Shown: piece by piece, positions 57,751 through 63,603 of the stretch | Numbering within the stretch: the stretch's first letter is position 1 | Layout: every line of letters starts with the position of its first letter | IMG/VR virus record: IMGVR_UViG_3300006846_000010 | Location: 39,487 to 103,486 of that record | DNA length: 64,000 bases | Reading direction: 5' to 3' (one strand) | Origin: a virus | Position numbers and translations under genes: made by a program | The notes under the pieces: generated by a model | Databases searched by the model: none | The model's input: only the letters and a program-made list of their open reading frames with translations | What the model was told of the DNA's origin: nothing

Positions 57751-57876
57751 GTGGTCGCGGACCGGATCCTCGAGTACGCCGTCGCGGCGACGCCGTACCT
57801 CTGTGCGCCGCTGACCGTGCTTGTGGCCGCATACTTCGTGTTTAGGGGAACGAGTGGTCGCGGCGGTGACACGTGA
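57751..57876 (+). CDS. Tiny membrane protein, first of a three-gene chain
   Basis: A 41-residue protein from GTG 57751. VVADRILEYAVAATPYLCAP then the span LTVLVAAYFVFRG and a polar tail. TGA 57874-57876 overlaps the next GTG at 57873. Confidence 0.45.
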   Translation: MVADRILEYAVAATPYLCAPLTVLVAAYFVFRGTSGRGGDT

Positions 57877-57989
57877 CGTGGGGCGAGTTCCTGGCGTACT
57901 CGGCGCCGTACGTCTGCTGTCCGGCGCTGTGTATCGCCGTCGGGTGGTGGTTCGGCGGACATACGATCCGGCGGTGGTATCGGTGGTGA
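57873..57989 (+). CDS. Tiny membrane protein, second of the chain
   Basis: A 38-residue protein from GTG 57873. VTWGEFLAYSAPYVCCPALC then IAVGWWFGG and a basic aromatic end. The APYxCxPLxxxV layout echoes the previous protein (TPYLCAPL versus APYVCCPAL), so the two are probably duplicates. Confidence 0.45.
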   Translation: MTWGEFLAYSAPYVCCPALCIAVGWWFGGHTIRRWYRW

Positions 57990-58213
57990 CCGGCGCCCTG
58001 GTCATCTCACTCGTGGGCGTCGCCGTCGCGGTGTGCGGTACAGCGGCGGTCGTACGCGGCGTCGACACGGTGTGGTCGGCGAACGGCGCCCACGGCGAAG
58101 CAGGCTCCCGGCTGGTTCTGCGCGGGTTGGTCGCGCTGGGTCTGGGTGTGTTGTTATACGTGGTCGGCATGTGGGTAGGCGTGCTGGTAACGGGAGGTGA
58201 CGGCGGTGGGTAA
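57986..58213 (+). CDS. Two-span membrane protein, third of the chain
   Basis: A 75-residue protein from GTG 57986 (GTGA overlap). Spans at residues about 3-25 (GALVISLVGVAVAVCGTAAV) and 46-68 (GLVALGLGVLLYVVGMWVGV) with a polar loop between. Ends over the next GTG. Confidence 0.5.
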   Translation: MTGALVISLVGVAVAVCGTAAVVRGVDTVWSANGAHGEAGSRLVLRGLVALGLGVLLYVVGMWVGVLVTGGDGGG

Positions 58214-58307
58214 GCCGAAACGTTCGGCGGAGCCCGCCCTGTGGCTCGCGGCGGCGGCGTTCGCGGCGTTCACGGTGCTGTTCGTGGTGCTGGTGTGGCT
58301 GCCGTAA
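58206..58307 (+). CDS. Tiny single-pass membrane protein
   Basis: A 33-residue protein, GTG 58206 inside the previous gene's last codons. Basic start (VGKPKRSAEP) then one span (WLAAAAFAAFTVLFVVLVWL). Its end overlaps the start of the kinase-like gene. Confidence 0.45.
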   Translation: MGKPKRSAEPALWLAAAAFAAFTVLFVVLVWLP

Positions 58308-58747
58308 GACGCGGCATCACCCGCACCGTGTGGTTGGTAGGTCGCTGGGCGGTCAAGGTGCCCTCGCTGCGGCCGTACGGCGACGGGCTGCGGGGCGTCC
58401 TGTGGTCCGTCTGCCGCGGGGTTCTCGCCAACCAGAGCGAGGCGGAGTGGAGCACGTTCGCGGAGGATCGGGGCAAGGTCGCCCCGGTCCTTCGATCGTG
58501 GTTCGGCGGGGTGGTGAACGTCTACCCGCGGTGCGAGGTCCTGGTCGCGGTGGACATCTCCGGCGAGTTGCCGACCGATGTCGCGCTGCGGGTGCCCGAG
58601 CTGCTCGGCGCGCCGCACATGGACCTGAAGGACGAGAACCTGGGTTGGCTGGACGGCCGGCTGGTGTGGCTGGACTACGACCGGTCGTACAACGGCTGCC
58701 TGCACGACCGGTCCGGGGCGCTCAACTCACGTGAACACGTGATATAG
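58295..58747 (+). CDS. Minimal protein-kinase-fold protein
   Basis: A 150-residue protein from GTG 58295. WAVKVPSLRP resembles the ATP-binding VAIK strand, HMDLKDENLGWLDG the catalytic loop (HxDLxxxN), and LVWLDYDRS the metal-binding DFG position. It is under half the size of a normal kinase and lacks a clear C-lobe, like small kinase-like proteins of phages and bacteria. It could phosphorylate host proteins or be a pseudo-enzyme. Confidence 0.6.
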   Translation: MAAVRRGITRTVWLVGRWAVKVPSLRPYGDGLRGVLWSVCRGVLANQSEAEWSTFAEDRGKVAPVLRSWFGGVVNVYPRCEVLVAVDISGELPTDVALRVPELLGAPHMDLKDENLGWLDGRLVWLDYDRSYNGCLHDRSGALNSREHVI

Positions 58748-58748
58748 T
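58743..58748 (+). promoter_or_regulatory. Extended -10 promoter
   Basis: TATAGT inside GTGAACACGTGATATAGTTAACA. The same 23-nt block with four changes recurs at the next promoter (59283), so the conserved part extends well beyond the -10. It lies at the very end of the kinase-like gene. Confidence 0.65.
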
Positions 58749-58778
58749 TAACATATGAACGTGTCGAGGAGGTTCTGG

Positions 58779-59057
58779 ATGGTTGAACTGCCACCCTTTC
58801 CCGTCGATGACGGCACACTGGACATGCTGTGCGCGGCGATGGACCCGCGCGGCGCCGGGGACGAAACCGCTGAACGTTCCTGCATGGGCGATTTTCTGGT
58901 GCTCATGAGCCAGCTCGGTGGCAGCGACACCGAGGCGGTCGAGGAGAACCACGGCACGATTCGGATGATGCGGGATCCGTGCTACGGGGAGTTTGACGTC
59001 ATCAAGGCACTCATCGATGAGGTTCGCCGGTTGCGTTCGGGGTTTAGCTATGGCTGA
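58779..59057 (+). CDS. Conserved small phage protein
   Basis: A 92-residue protein. I choose ATG 58779, with AGGAGG six nt ahead; the upstream ATG at 58755 coincides with the expected transcription start. VELPPFPVDDGTLDMLCAAM then MGDFLVLMSQLGGSDTEAVE and DVIKALIDEVRRLR: a layout common in small actinophage proteins. Function unknown. Confidence 0.6.
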   Translation: MVELPPFPVDDGTLDMLCAAMDPRGAGDETAERSCMGDFLVLMSQLGGSDTEAVEENHGTIRMMRDPCYGEFDVIKALIDEVRRLRSGFSYG

Positions 59058-59274
59058 GCCGCTGTGCCCGTGTATCTATCCCGATGTTGACCCGGACGAA
59101 GAGACCAATCCGGACGGTCTGTGTGCGTGCGGGCACCAGCCGGAAGACGAGCACGATGAGACGGGTCAGTGCCAGATCCCACGGGTGATCGCCGATTCGT
59201 TCGTTTCAGGGGGTTCGGTGTTTCACCGGGAGACGCGCGCCGAGCGCGACGCACGACGCGCCCGATCGGAGTGA
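59050..59274 (+). CDS. Small Cys-rich acidic protein
   Basis: A 74-residue protein from ATG 59050, overlapping the previous stop. CPCIYPDVDPDEETNPDGL then CACGHQPEDEHDETGQC: three CxC or CxxC groups and two His that could bind zinc. Basic tail. Function unknown. Confidence 0.5.
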   Translation: MAEPLCPCIYPDVDPDEETNPDGLCACGHQPEDEHDETGQCQIPRVIADSFVSGGSVFHRETRAERDARRARSE

Positions 59275-59282
59275 ACATGTGA

Positions 59283-59288
59283 TATAAT
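59283..59288 (+). promoter_or_regulatory. Extended -10 promoter
   Basis: TATAAT inside GTGAACATGTGATATAATTGACA, nearly the same block as at 58743. A leader of about 40 nt precedes GTG 59330. Confidence 0.65.
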
Positions 59289-59329
59289 TGACACGGGACA
59301 AGCGATGATCTCATGACAGGAGAACGCCC

Positions 59330-59539
59330 GTGGTACACGTTCGCGGTCGAGGTGGTCGGACGCATCACACGCCTATGATGGTAACACGCCTGCGCGGGGT
59401 GGAGCGGAAGCTGACGGGTAAGTGTCCTACGTGTGACGCCGCCCCGGGCCAGCGCTGCATCTCGCTGGCGAGTCTCCGGTCTAAGACCGAGGGCAAGTAC
59501 CTGCGACGCATCAACGAGCCTCACCGCGAGCGGTGGTAG
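59330..59539 (+). CDS. Small zinc-finger protein
   Basis: A 69-residue protein, GTG 59330 behind CAGGAGAACG. GKCPTCDAAPGQRCISLASL with a late PHRER is the CxxC...C...H zinc finger that recurs in actinophages (compare 45793-46191). Basic, likely nucleic-acid binding. Confidence 0.6.
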   Translation: MVHVRGRGGRTHHTPMMVTRLRGVERKLTGKCPTCDAAPGQRCISLASLRSKTEGKYLRRINEPHRERW

Positions 59540-59548
59540 GTGCGTTCG

Positions 59549-59854
59549 GTGAGCGACGAGCAAACGTGCTGCTTCAACGGCGCGAAGGACGCCGGCGCGG
59601 AGCGCTGGGACCCGCGGTTTGACTGCGCCGAGCTCGCGGTCTGGCACGTGCTGTTCGCCGTAGGTGAGCCCGGCGACGCGGTGTCGAACGGTCCGCCGAC
59701 GCACCGGGCCCGGCACACCTTTACGTGCGAGGAGCACGTCATGAACGTGTATTACACGATCGCGATGCGTCACCGTGCCGGTCCGGGCTGCGACGGTGCC
59801 GGTACGCGGTGGAACCTGCGGCGGAACGAGTGCGTTCCGTCGTTCACGAGATGA
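59549..59854 (+). CDS. Cys-rich protein of unknown function
   Basis: A 101-residue protein. GTG 59549 has AGGTG six nt ahead; GTG 59540 is an alternative. DEQTCCFNGAKDAG, FDCAELAVWHVLFAV and HTFTCEEHVMNVYY suggest a Cys/His metal site. No family recognised. Confidence 0.5.
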   Translation: MSDEQTCCFNGAKDAGAERWDPRFDCAELAVWHVLFAVGEPGDAVSNGPPTHRARHTFTCEEHVMNVYYTIAMRHRAGPGCDGAGTRWNLRRNECVPSFTR

Positions 59855-59866
59855 GGAGATGACGTC

Positions 59867-60478
59867 GTGTCAAATCACGTGTATGAGGTGGGTAAGCGGG
59901 CGCTTCTCGGTGCCGCCGAGGCCGAGGATAAGGCCGAGGCCCGAATGTGGTATGACATGCACACGCACCGGTCCCGTGTGGGGCGACACGCGCACGCGGT
60001 TGCACGTGTATCAGACTCTGGTGACGTGATGAGAGCCGAGCACACGGACGTACCGGTGTTCACGGGAACGCTCGCCGAGGCGCAGACCCGCTGGGTCCAG
60101 CAGTGTGAGACGATGCTCGCCCTAGGCGGTGATGAGGCCCTGGAGGACCTATCTGGTGCCAGCTGGGCGGTCACCGAGCCAGGTCACGACGTGGTCTTCG
60201 ACGCAGACACGGCGGGAGTACCCGAGGCGCCTACGCCGTGGGACAACCGCGACCGACCCGGCGCCGCCCACTACGCCGGACTCGTGCAGCCCATCGACCT
60301 GATCGACGCGTACGGGCTGGGCTTCTACGAGGGCACGATCATCAAGTACGTCGCCCGTCACCGGCGTAAGGGCGGCCTCGAGGACCTGCGCAAGGCGGCG
60401 TGGTACCTGGAGCGGCTGATCGACCGGCTCGCGGGCGTGGGCGTCGACGTAAACGAGCCTGAGCAGGTCGACCGGTGA
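59867..60478 (+). CDS. DUF3310-type protein
   Basis: A 203-residue protein from GTG 59867. Residues 125-195 match DUF3310: HYAGLVQPIDLIDAYGLGFY then GTIIKYVARHRRKGGLEDLR and KAAWYLERLIDRL. The family is widespread in phages and related in fold to helical nucleotide-binding proteins; its role is unknown. The N-terminal 120 residues are an added domain. Stop overlaps the next GTG. Confidence 0.75.
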   Translation: MSNHVYEVGKRALLGAAEAEDKAEARMWYDMHTHRSRVGRHAHAVARVSDSGDVMRAEHTDVPVFTGTLAEAQTRWVQQCETMLALGGDEALEDLSGASWAVTEPGHDVVFDADTAGVPEAPTPWDNRDRPGAAHYAGLVQPIDLIDAYGLGFYEGTIIKYVARHRRKGGLEDLRKAAWYLERLIDRLAGVGVDVNEPEQVDR

Positions 60479-60642
60479 GGGGTTTCGCCGCGGTACAGGC
60501 TGTCCTCTCACTGGTGACGATCGGGTACCTGGCCCTGGCGTGGCTTAACGGCTGGTGGGTCGGGTTCTGGGTGGTGCTGCTCGTCGTAGTTTCGCTGTCC
60601 CTCAGGTCGTGGTGGCGAATCCTCACAGAGTCGCGCCGGTGA
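60475..60642 (+). CDS. Two-span membrane protein
   Basis: A 55-residue protein from GTG 60475 (GTGA overlap). AAVQAVLSLVTIGYLALAWL then WWVGFWVVLLVVVSLSL, basic end. Ends TGA 60640-60642 over the next start. Confidence 0.5.
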   Translation: MRGFAAVQAVLSLVTIGYLALAWLNGWWVGFWVVLLVVVSLSLRSWWRILTESRR

Positions 60643-60821
60643 GGCGACGGCTGTGGCTCGGGGCGTTCGTCGCGCTGTCCGTCGTGGCCGCTGCGCTCGT
60701 GGTGGACGGCGTCCGGCGCCTCGGCGAGACCGGGGACGCGGGCGTGATACGCGTGGTGCTGGGTGTGTTTGTGCTCGGCTACGTGTTCGTGGGCGTCATT
60801 AACGAGCTCAGGCGACCGTAG
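60639..60821 (+). CDS. Two-span membrane protein
   Basis: A 60-residue protein from GTG 60639. VRRRLWLGAFVALSVVAAAL, a polar loop, then VIRVVLGVFVLGYVFVGVIN. Similar in size and topology to its neighbour, possibly a duplicate that has drifted. Confidence 0.5.
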   Translation: MRRRLWLGAFVALSVVAAALVVDGVRRLGETGDAGVIRVVLGVFVLGYVFVGVINELRRP

Positions 60822-60834
60822 GTGGGAGGGTGAT

Positions 60835-61071
60835 GTGACGTTACCGGGACGTGAGGTTCGGCGGCGGGCCTGGGAGCTCATCCTCGACGGCGCGCAGGCC
60901 TACGTCGTTGACGTCGTGAACGCCGTCGCGGTCGGTGACGCCAACTCGTGTTACGAGTTCACACCCGGCGAGGACATCGCGGAGAACTGGGACCGGGTCA
61001 CGGACGAGGCGCTCATCATCATACGTGAGTTACGCGCCCTGTACCTAGGAGGAAAGGTAACGTCGTGGTAA
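60835..61071 (+). CDS. Small soluble protein among membrane proteins
   Basis: A 78-residue protein from GTG 60835 behind GGGAGGGTGAT. Mostly helix: REVRRRAWELILDGAQAYVV and DRVTDEALIIIRELRALYLG. Ends inside the next small gene. Confidence 0.5.
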   Translation: MTLPGREVRRRAWELILDGAQAYVVDVVNAVAVGDANSCYEFTPGEDIAENWDRVTDEALIIIRELRALYLGGKVTSW

Positions 61072-61217
61072 TAGTTGTGGTGGTCATGTGTGTCTTGCTT
61101 CTGGTTGCCGTCGGCTTGCTGCTTAGTCCGTCGAAAAAGTGGCAGTGGGAAGGTTTTCTCTTACTGGTTATGATCACTACAATGTTGATCTCTGTACTTG
61201 TGAATCTCGCGACGTGA
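61065..61217 (+). CDS. Two-span membrane protein
   Basis: A 50-residue protein from GTG 61065. VVIVVVMCVLLLVAVGLLL, a short KKWQWEG turn, then FLLLVMITTMLISVLVNLAT. Base use is more AT-rich than its neighbours. Stop overlaps the next GTG. Confidence 0.45.
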   Translation: MVIVVVVMCVLLLVAVGLLLSPSKKWQWEGFLLLVMITTMLISVLVNLAT

Positions 61218-61342
61218 GGATCTTACTGCTTACCGTCTCACTGGGCGGCGGCATCGTTCTGGTGACATCCGGGTCGTGGTCCGGATACGGGCTACTCGCG
61301 CTCGCCGGAGCGATCTCGTGGCGTGTGTGGCGTGACCGGTGA
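61214..61342 (+). CDS. Tiny membrane protein
   Basis: A 42-residue protein from GTG 61214 (GTGA overlap): VRILLLTVSLGGGIVLVTSG then YGLLALAGAISWRVWRDR. One or two short spans. Function unknown. Confidence 0.45.
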   Translation: MRILLLTVSLGGGIVLVTSGSWSGYGLLALAGAISWRVWRDR

Positions 61343-61527
61343 GGATGTTGATGAGAACTTTGCGAGCGCTCGCCTACCTGCTAGGCGGGTTCGCCGCGGC
61401 GGTCTTCGGGGTGCTGGTGATCCTGTGGGACTACGACCTATACGTCGCCGGCGGCTGCTTCTGCCTGGCGTCCGTGCTGGTGTGTCGGGGCTCGCTGCTG
61501 TGGGTCGACCGGCCCGGGTGGTGGTAG
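61339..61527 (+). CDS. Two-span membrane protein, last of the series before the tRNA region
   Basis: A 62-residue protein from GTG 61339 (GTGA overlap). LRALAYLLGGFAAAVFGVLV then YVAGGCFCLASVLVCRGSLL; basic start, Trp-rich end. Confidence 0.5.
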   Translation: MRMLMRTLRALAYLLGGFAAAVFGVLVILWDYDLYVAGGCFCLASVLVCRGSLLWVDRPGWW

Positions 61528-61568
61528 GCGTGTTCGGTCAAAATCTTGTGTGAAAGTAGGCTAACCTG

Positions 61569-61597
61569 TTGCACCGAGGATGTGATTGAGATATTAT
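61569..61597 (+). promoter_or_regulatory. Promoter of the tRNA region
   Basis: -35 TTGCAC (61569-61574), exact 17-nt spacer, -10 TATTAT (61592-61597). It is one of the few sites here with a recognisable -35. The first clear tRNA begins about 100 nt downstream. Confidence 0.65.
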
Positions 61598-61603
61598 ATA
61601 ACT

Positions 61604-61698
61604 ACCGGGAACGTAGACCGGAGGCCCGCCGCAAGCGGGTCAACCGAGAAGGTTCGCAAGGCCCGGCGCCGGAATCAAGCTGGCGTCGACGTCCCGGT
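61604..61698 (+). ncRNA. Structured leader ahead of the tRNAs
   Basis: ACCGGGA (61604-61610) and TCCCGGT (61692-61698) can pair perfectly, enclosing hairpins such as CCCGC-CGCAA-GCGGG. The closing stem looks like a tRNA acceptor, but no T arm precedes its 3' strand. It may be a processing or transcript-stabilising structure. Confidence 0.3.
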
Positions 61699-61702
61699 TC
61701 TA

Positions 61703-61773
61703 GAACTCATAGGTTAACGGCAGACCGCCGAGTTGTCGACTCGGTCGCCGGGGTTCAACTCCCCGTGAGTTCG
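61703..61773 (+). tRNA. tRNA-Asp (GTC)
   Basis: Full cloverleaf: acceptor GAACTCA/TGAGTTC, T8A9, D arm GGTT...GACC, anticodon arm CCGAG-TTGTCGA-CTCGG with anticodon GTC, four-base variable region, T arm CGGGG-TTCAACT-CCCCG, discriminator G as expected for Asp. CCA is not encoded. 71 nt. Confidence 0.93.
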
Positions 61774-61919
61774 CGTCGAGTGTGGTGGATCGGCCGTGAA
61801 GCCACACGAGACAGGTTCCACCACGAAGCGTCGGAACTGCCAGATGTCTCACATGCTAATTCTGGCTCGACGTGGCCGCAGGCGGGCATGTGCAAATGTG
61901 GCTTGTGCTGGAACCTCAC

Positions 61920-61990
61920 GGTCTCGTAGGTTAGTGGTAGACCGCCGGTCCCTCAAGCCGGCAGCCGGGGTTCGACTCCTCGCGAGACTA
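61920..61990 (+). tRNA. tRNA-Glu (CTC) with C at position 33
   Basis: Same 71-nt plan as the Asp gene: acceptor GGTCTCG/CGAGACT (one G-T pair), T8A9, D arm GGTT...GACC, anticodon arm CCGGT-CCCTCAA-GCCGG with anticodon CTC, T arm CGGGG-TTCGACT-CCTCG, discriminator A. Position 33 is C where U is nearly universal, and the stem closes with a T-G pair. Otherwise well formed. Confidence 0.75.
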
Positions 61991-62354
61991 CGACGGACGT
62001 GTCGGGGACGTAGGTCTCGCAGGCTGTCCGGCGAAAAAGAAGCGGAAAACCGAACGGAAGTCCCGGCGAGCGCGGGGTGAAGGCATCCGGTCAGGGTGCC
62101 GGATCCCGGCGAAGAAGGGGCGAGGCGAGGGCCCGGTAAGCCCGAGTCGCCCGCTCGCTGAGGCTACCGACCTCCGCGGGTGGGTTTGCCGTTCGGGGAG
62201 GCGCGGAGGTGTCCGGGGTAACGTACCGGCTCAGACCGTTTGGTTCTCTCCTCGCATCTGCCGCACCTCTAGGTGGGCTGGTAAGCGGGTTCCTACTCCG
62301 GGCTCACCGCGAGGTTCTCGGATGTCTCGGTCCCGCGGGCCGAGCACATTCGGT

Positions 62355-62459
62355 AGGTGGGACTCGTACGCGGGGCCTAGCGCGTCGCAACGTGCGAGTC
62401 GTCCGGACAAGCGACTCTGCAGAGATCGTCTCAGGCGGGTTCGAATCCCGCCCCACCTG
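62355..62459 (+). tRNA. tRNA-like element, oversized, possible Cys (GCA)
   Basis: Acceptor AGGTGGG/CCCACCT and T arm GCGGG-TTCGAAT-CCCGC are perfect, but the span is 105 nt. A possible anticodon arm CGACT-CTGCAGA-GATCG (GCA, U33 present) has one mismatch. Between acceptor and that arm are 50 nt instead of about 19, with a ten-bp hairpin GACTCGTACG/CGTGCGAGTC in the place of the D arm. It may be a decayed or expanded tRNA. Confidence 0.4.
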
Positions 62460-62677
62460 CGACCCACCGAACGGGGAGATAGCCGTTCGGTTGCGCAGAG
62501 GGGCATTGGTCTTGGGCCCCGGGTCGAAAAGTCACCGGCGGGAGCCGGAGGTAAGTGCGCACGAGCCTTCGGGAACCGTCTAGCACGACGGAGTACCGCT
62601 CGAGACTCCGGTGAAGCGACGAGCGGCCGGCCGGCGCGGGCAACCGCGTGGGAGCACCCCCAGCGGCCGGGAATCAG

Positions 62678-62749
62678 GTGGCACGTGCGCCGGACGCGCG
62701 CGTCGGGATGCGAACCCGACGGTGCCAGGTTCGACTCCTGGGTGTCACG
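62678..62749 (+). tRNA. tRNA-Arg-like (anticodon GCG) with abnormal D arm
   Basis: Acceptor GTGGCAC/GTGTCAC, anticodon arm TCGGG-ATGCGAA-CCCGA (U33 present, anticodon GCG), five-base variable region, T arm CCAGG-TTCGACT-CCTGG, 72 nt in total. The D arm is GTGCGC-CGGAC-GCGCGC, a six-bp stem with a five-base loop and no T8A9. Bacteria normally read CGC with ACG, so a GCG anticodon is unusual. Confidence 0.6.
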
Positions 62750-62777
62750 CTGTCGGCGACGTGGTCGTCGACAACAC

Positions 62778-62873
62778 GGGTCGCACGCGGTGTGCGGCCG
62801 AGGTCTGGGAAACACCACAGGTGTCGCACCCCGGGTAGCCTCGTCCGACCGGGTTCAACTCCCGGGCGGCCCA
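62778..62873 (+). tRNA. tRNA-like element with insert in anticodon arm
   Basis: Acceptor GGGTCGC/GCGGCCC, T arm CCGGG-TTCAACT-CCCGG and a perfect anticodon stem CGAGG/CCTCG at the normal distance from the T arm. The anticodon loop, however, is 35 nt and holds a hairpin ACACC-ACA-GGTGT. The D region is only 14 nt. If about 26-28 nt were removed the loop could be CTGGGAA (GGG, Pro). Uncertain. Confidence 0.35.
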
Positions 62874-63160
62874 CGCGATTAAGATCAGATGCCCGTAGGG
62901 CTTATTGATCCGAAAGTCGTACCTCTCCGACGATACAGGAGGGCGTGTTGGCGGACATGTCACATTCGCTGCGTGCTGTGAACGCGGGTAAGAGCTCCGG
63001 CGCCGTCCACCTGGCAACCGGGCCCAAAGATCACAGGGGTCTCTCGCCGACCCGGCGGACGGTGGTTGCCACGGCGGGCGCGTAGGTTGTGCGTACACGA
63101 GCGGTAGCGGAACGCACTAGGAGGCGGGGGTCGCGCGGCCCCCGACCTCCGAACATTCTG

Positions 63161-63296
63161 GGGAGTAGTGGTCGGTAAACACCGGTTCGAGTCCGGGGAC
63201 GCCTAGGTAGGTTGCGCGGTTCGAGTCCGCTCTATAAGAACTGGTGCGCGAATGGGGCGACGGCCCGCCGGGTGGGTTCAACTCCCATCACTCCCA
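63161..63296 (+). tRNA. tRNA-like halves separated by a long insert
   Basis: A 5' half GGGAGTA with a D arm GGT-CGGTAAAC-ACC (63161-63183) matches a 3' half with T arm GTGGG-TTCAACT-CCCAT and acceptor CACTCCC (63272-63295), six of seven acceptor pairs. The 88 nt between them should be about 23. The insert holds two further T-arm-like hairpins (CCGGTTCGAGTCCGG and GCGGTTCGAGTCCGC). It looks like a rearranged or interrupted tRNA. Confidence 0.3.
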
Positions 63297-63337
63297 CGAT
63301 CACCTAGGCGTAGGTTGCACACGCACATGACACATGA

Positions 63338-63343
63338 TATGAT
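63338..63343 (+). promoter_or_regulatory. -10 element for the last small genes
   Basis: TATGAT in ACACATGATATGATTAATTTG. Six nt separate it from GTG 63350, so a leaderless message is expected, as at 14364. Confidence 0.55.
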
Positions 63344-63349
63344 TAATTT

Positions 63350-63454
63350 GTGATCATAGCTGCTAGCTTACTCGTCGAGTACGGCACCGAGGTCATCTGT
63401 GTCGTCTGCGCGGTCGCGGTGGTCATCGAGCTTATCGCGGTGTGGCGCGAGTGA
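63350..63454 (+). CDS. Tiny single-pass membrane protein
   Basis: A 34-residue protein from GTG 63350: VIIAASLLVEYGTEVICVV then CAVAVVIELIAVWRE. No ribosome site, consistent with a leaderless start. TGA 63452-63454 overlaps the next GTG. Confidence 0.5.
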   Translation: MIIAASLLVEYGTEVICVVCAVAVVIELIAVWRE

Positions 63455-63573
63455 GCGGGGATGTTCCCGCGGCGGCGTTCGTGTGCGTCTGTGTCCTCCT
63501 GTCGCTGGGCGCGGCGTCCGCGCTGACGTACGCCGTCTACCGGTTCATCCGTGCGCTGCTGCGCATCCACTAG
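63451..63573 (+). CDS. Tiny single-pass membrane protein
   Basis: A 40-residue protein from GTG 63451 (GTGA overlap): AAAFVCVCVLLSLGAASALT then YAVYRFIRALLRIH. Basic cytoplasmic end. Function unknown. Confidence 0.45.
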   Translation: MSGDVPAAAFVCVCVLLSLGAASALTYAVYRFIRALLRIH

Positions 63574-63603
63574 TCACCATCACTTCCGAGAGAAAGATGA
63601 GAG

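Larger units (their letters stand above)
61991..63320 (+). ncRNA. Dense structured noncoding stretch containing the tRNA-like elements
   Basis: Apart from the elements above I see no convincing gene, but many strong hairpins: ATCCGG/CCGGAT near 62085, CCTCCGCG/CGCGGAGG closing 62171-62209, CTCGG/CCGAG at 62325-62343, GTGCGT/ACGCAC at 63090-63117, and GGGGG-TCGCGCGG-CCCCC at 63126-63143. TAGGTTG, the D-arm start of Asp and Glu tRNAs, recurs near 63082, 63208 and 63311. Probably one long transcript with tRNA pieces. Confidence 0.4.

Noticed and set aside
58755-58778. Upstream ATG for the 58779 gene
   Set aside because: It lies six nt after the -10 so coincides with the likely transcription start, while ATG 58779 has AGGAGG at ideal spacing and gives the usual family N terminus.
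61782-61825. GTGGTGGA...TCCACCAC stem downstream of tRNA-Asp considered as another tRNA
   Set aside because: Only about 43 nt are enclosed, with no T arm or anticodon arm. At most a hairpin in the transcript.
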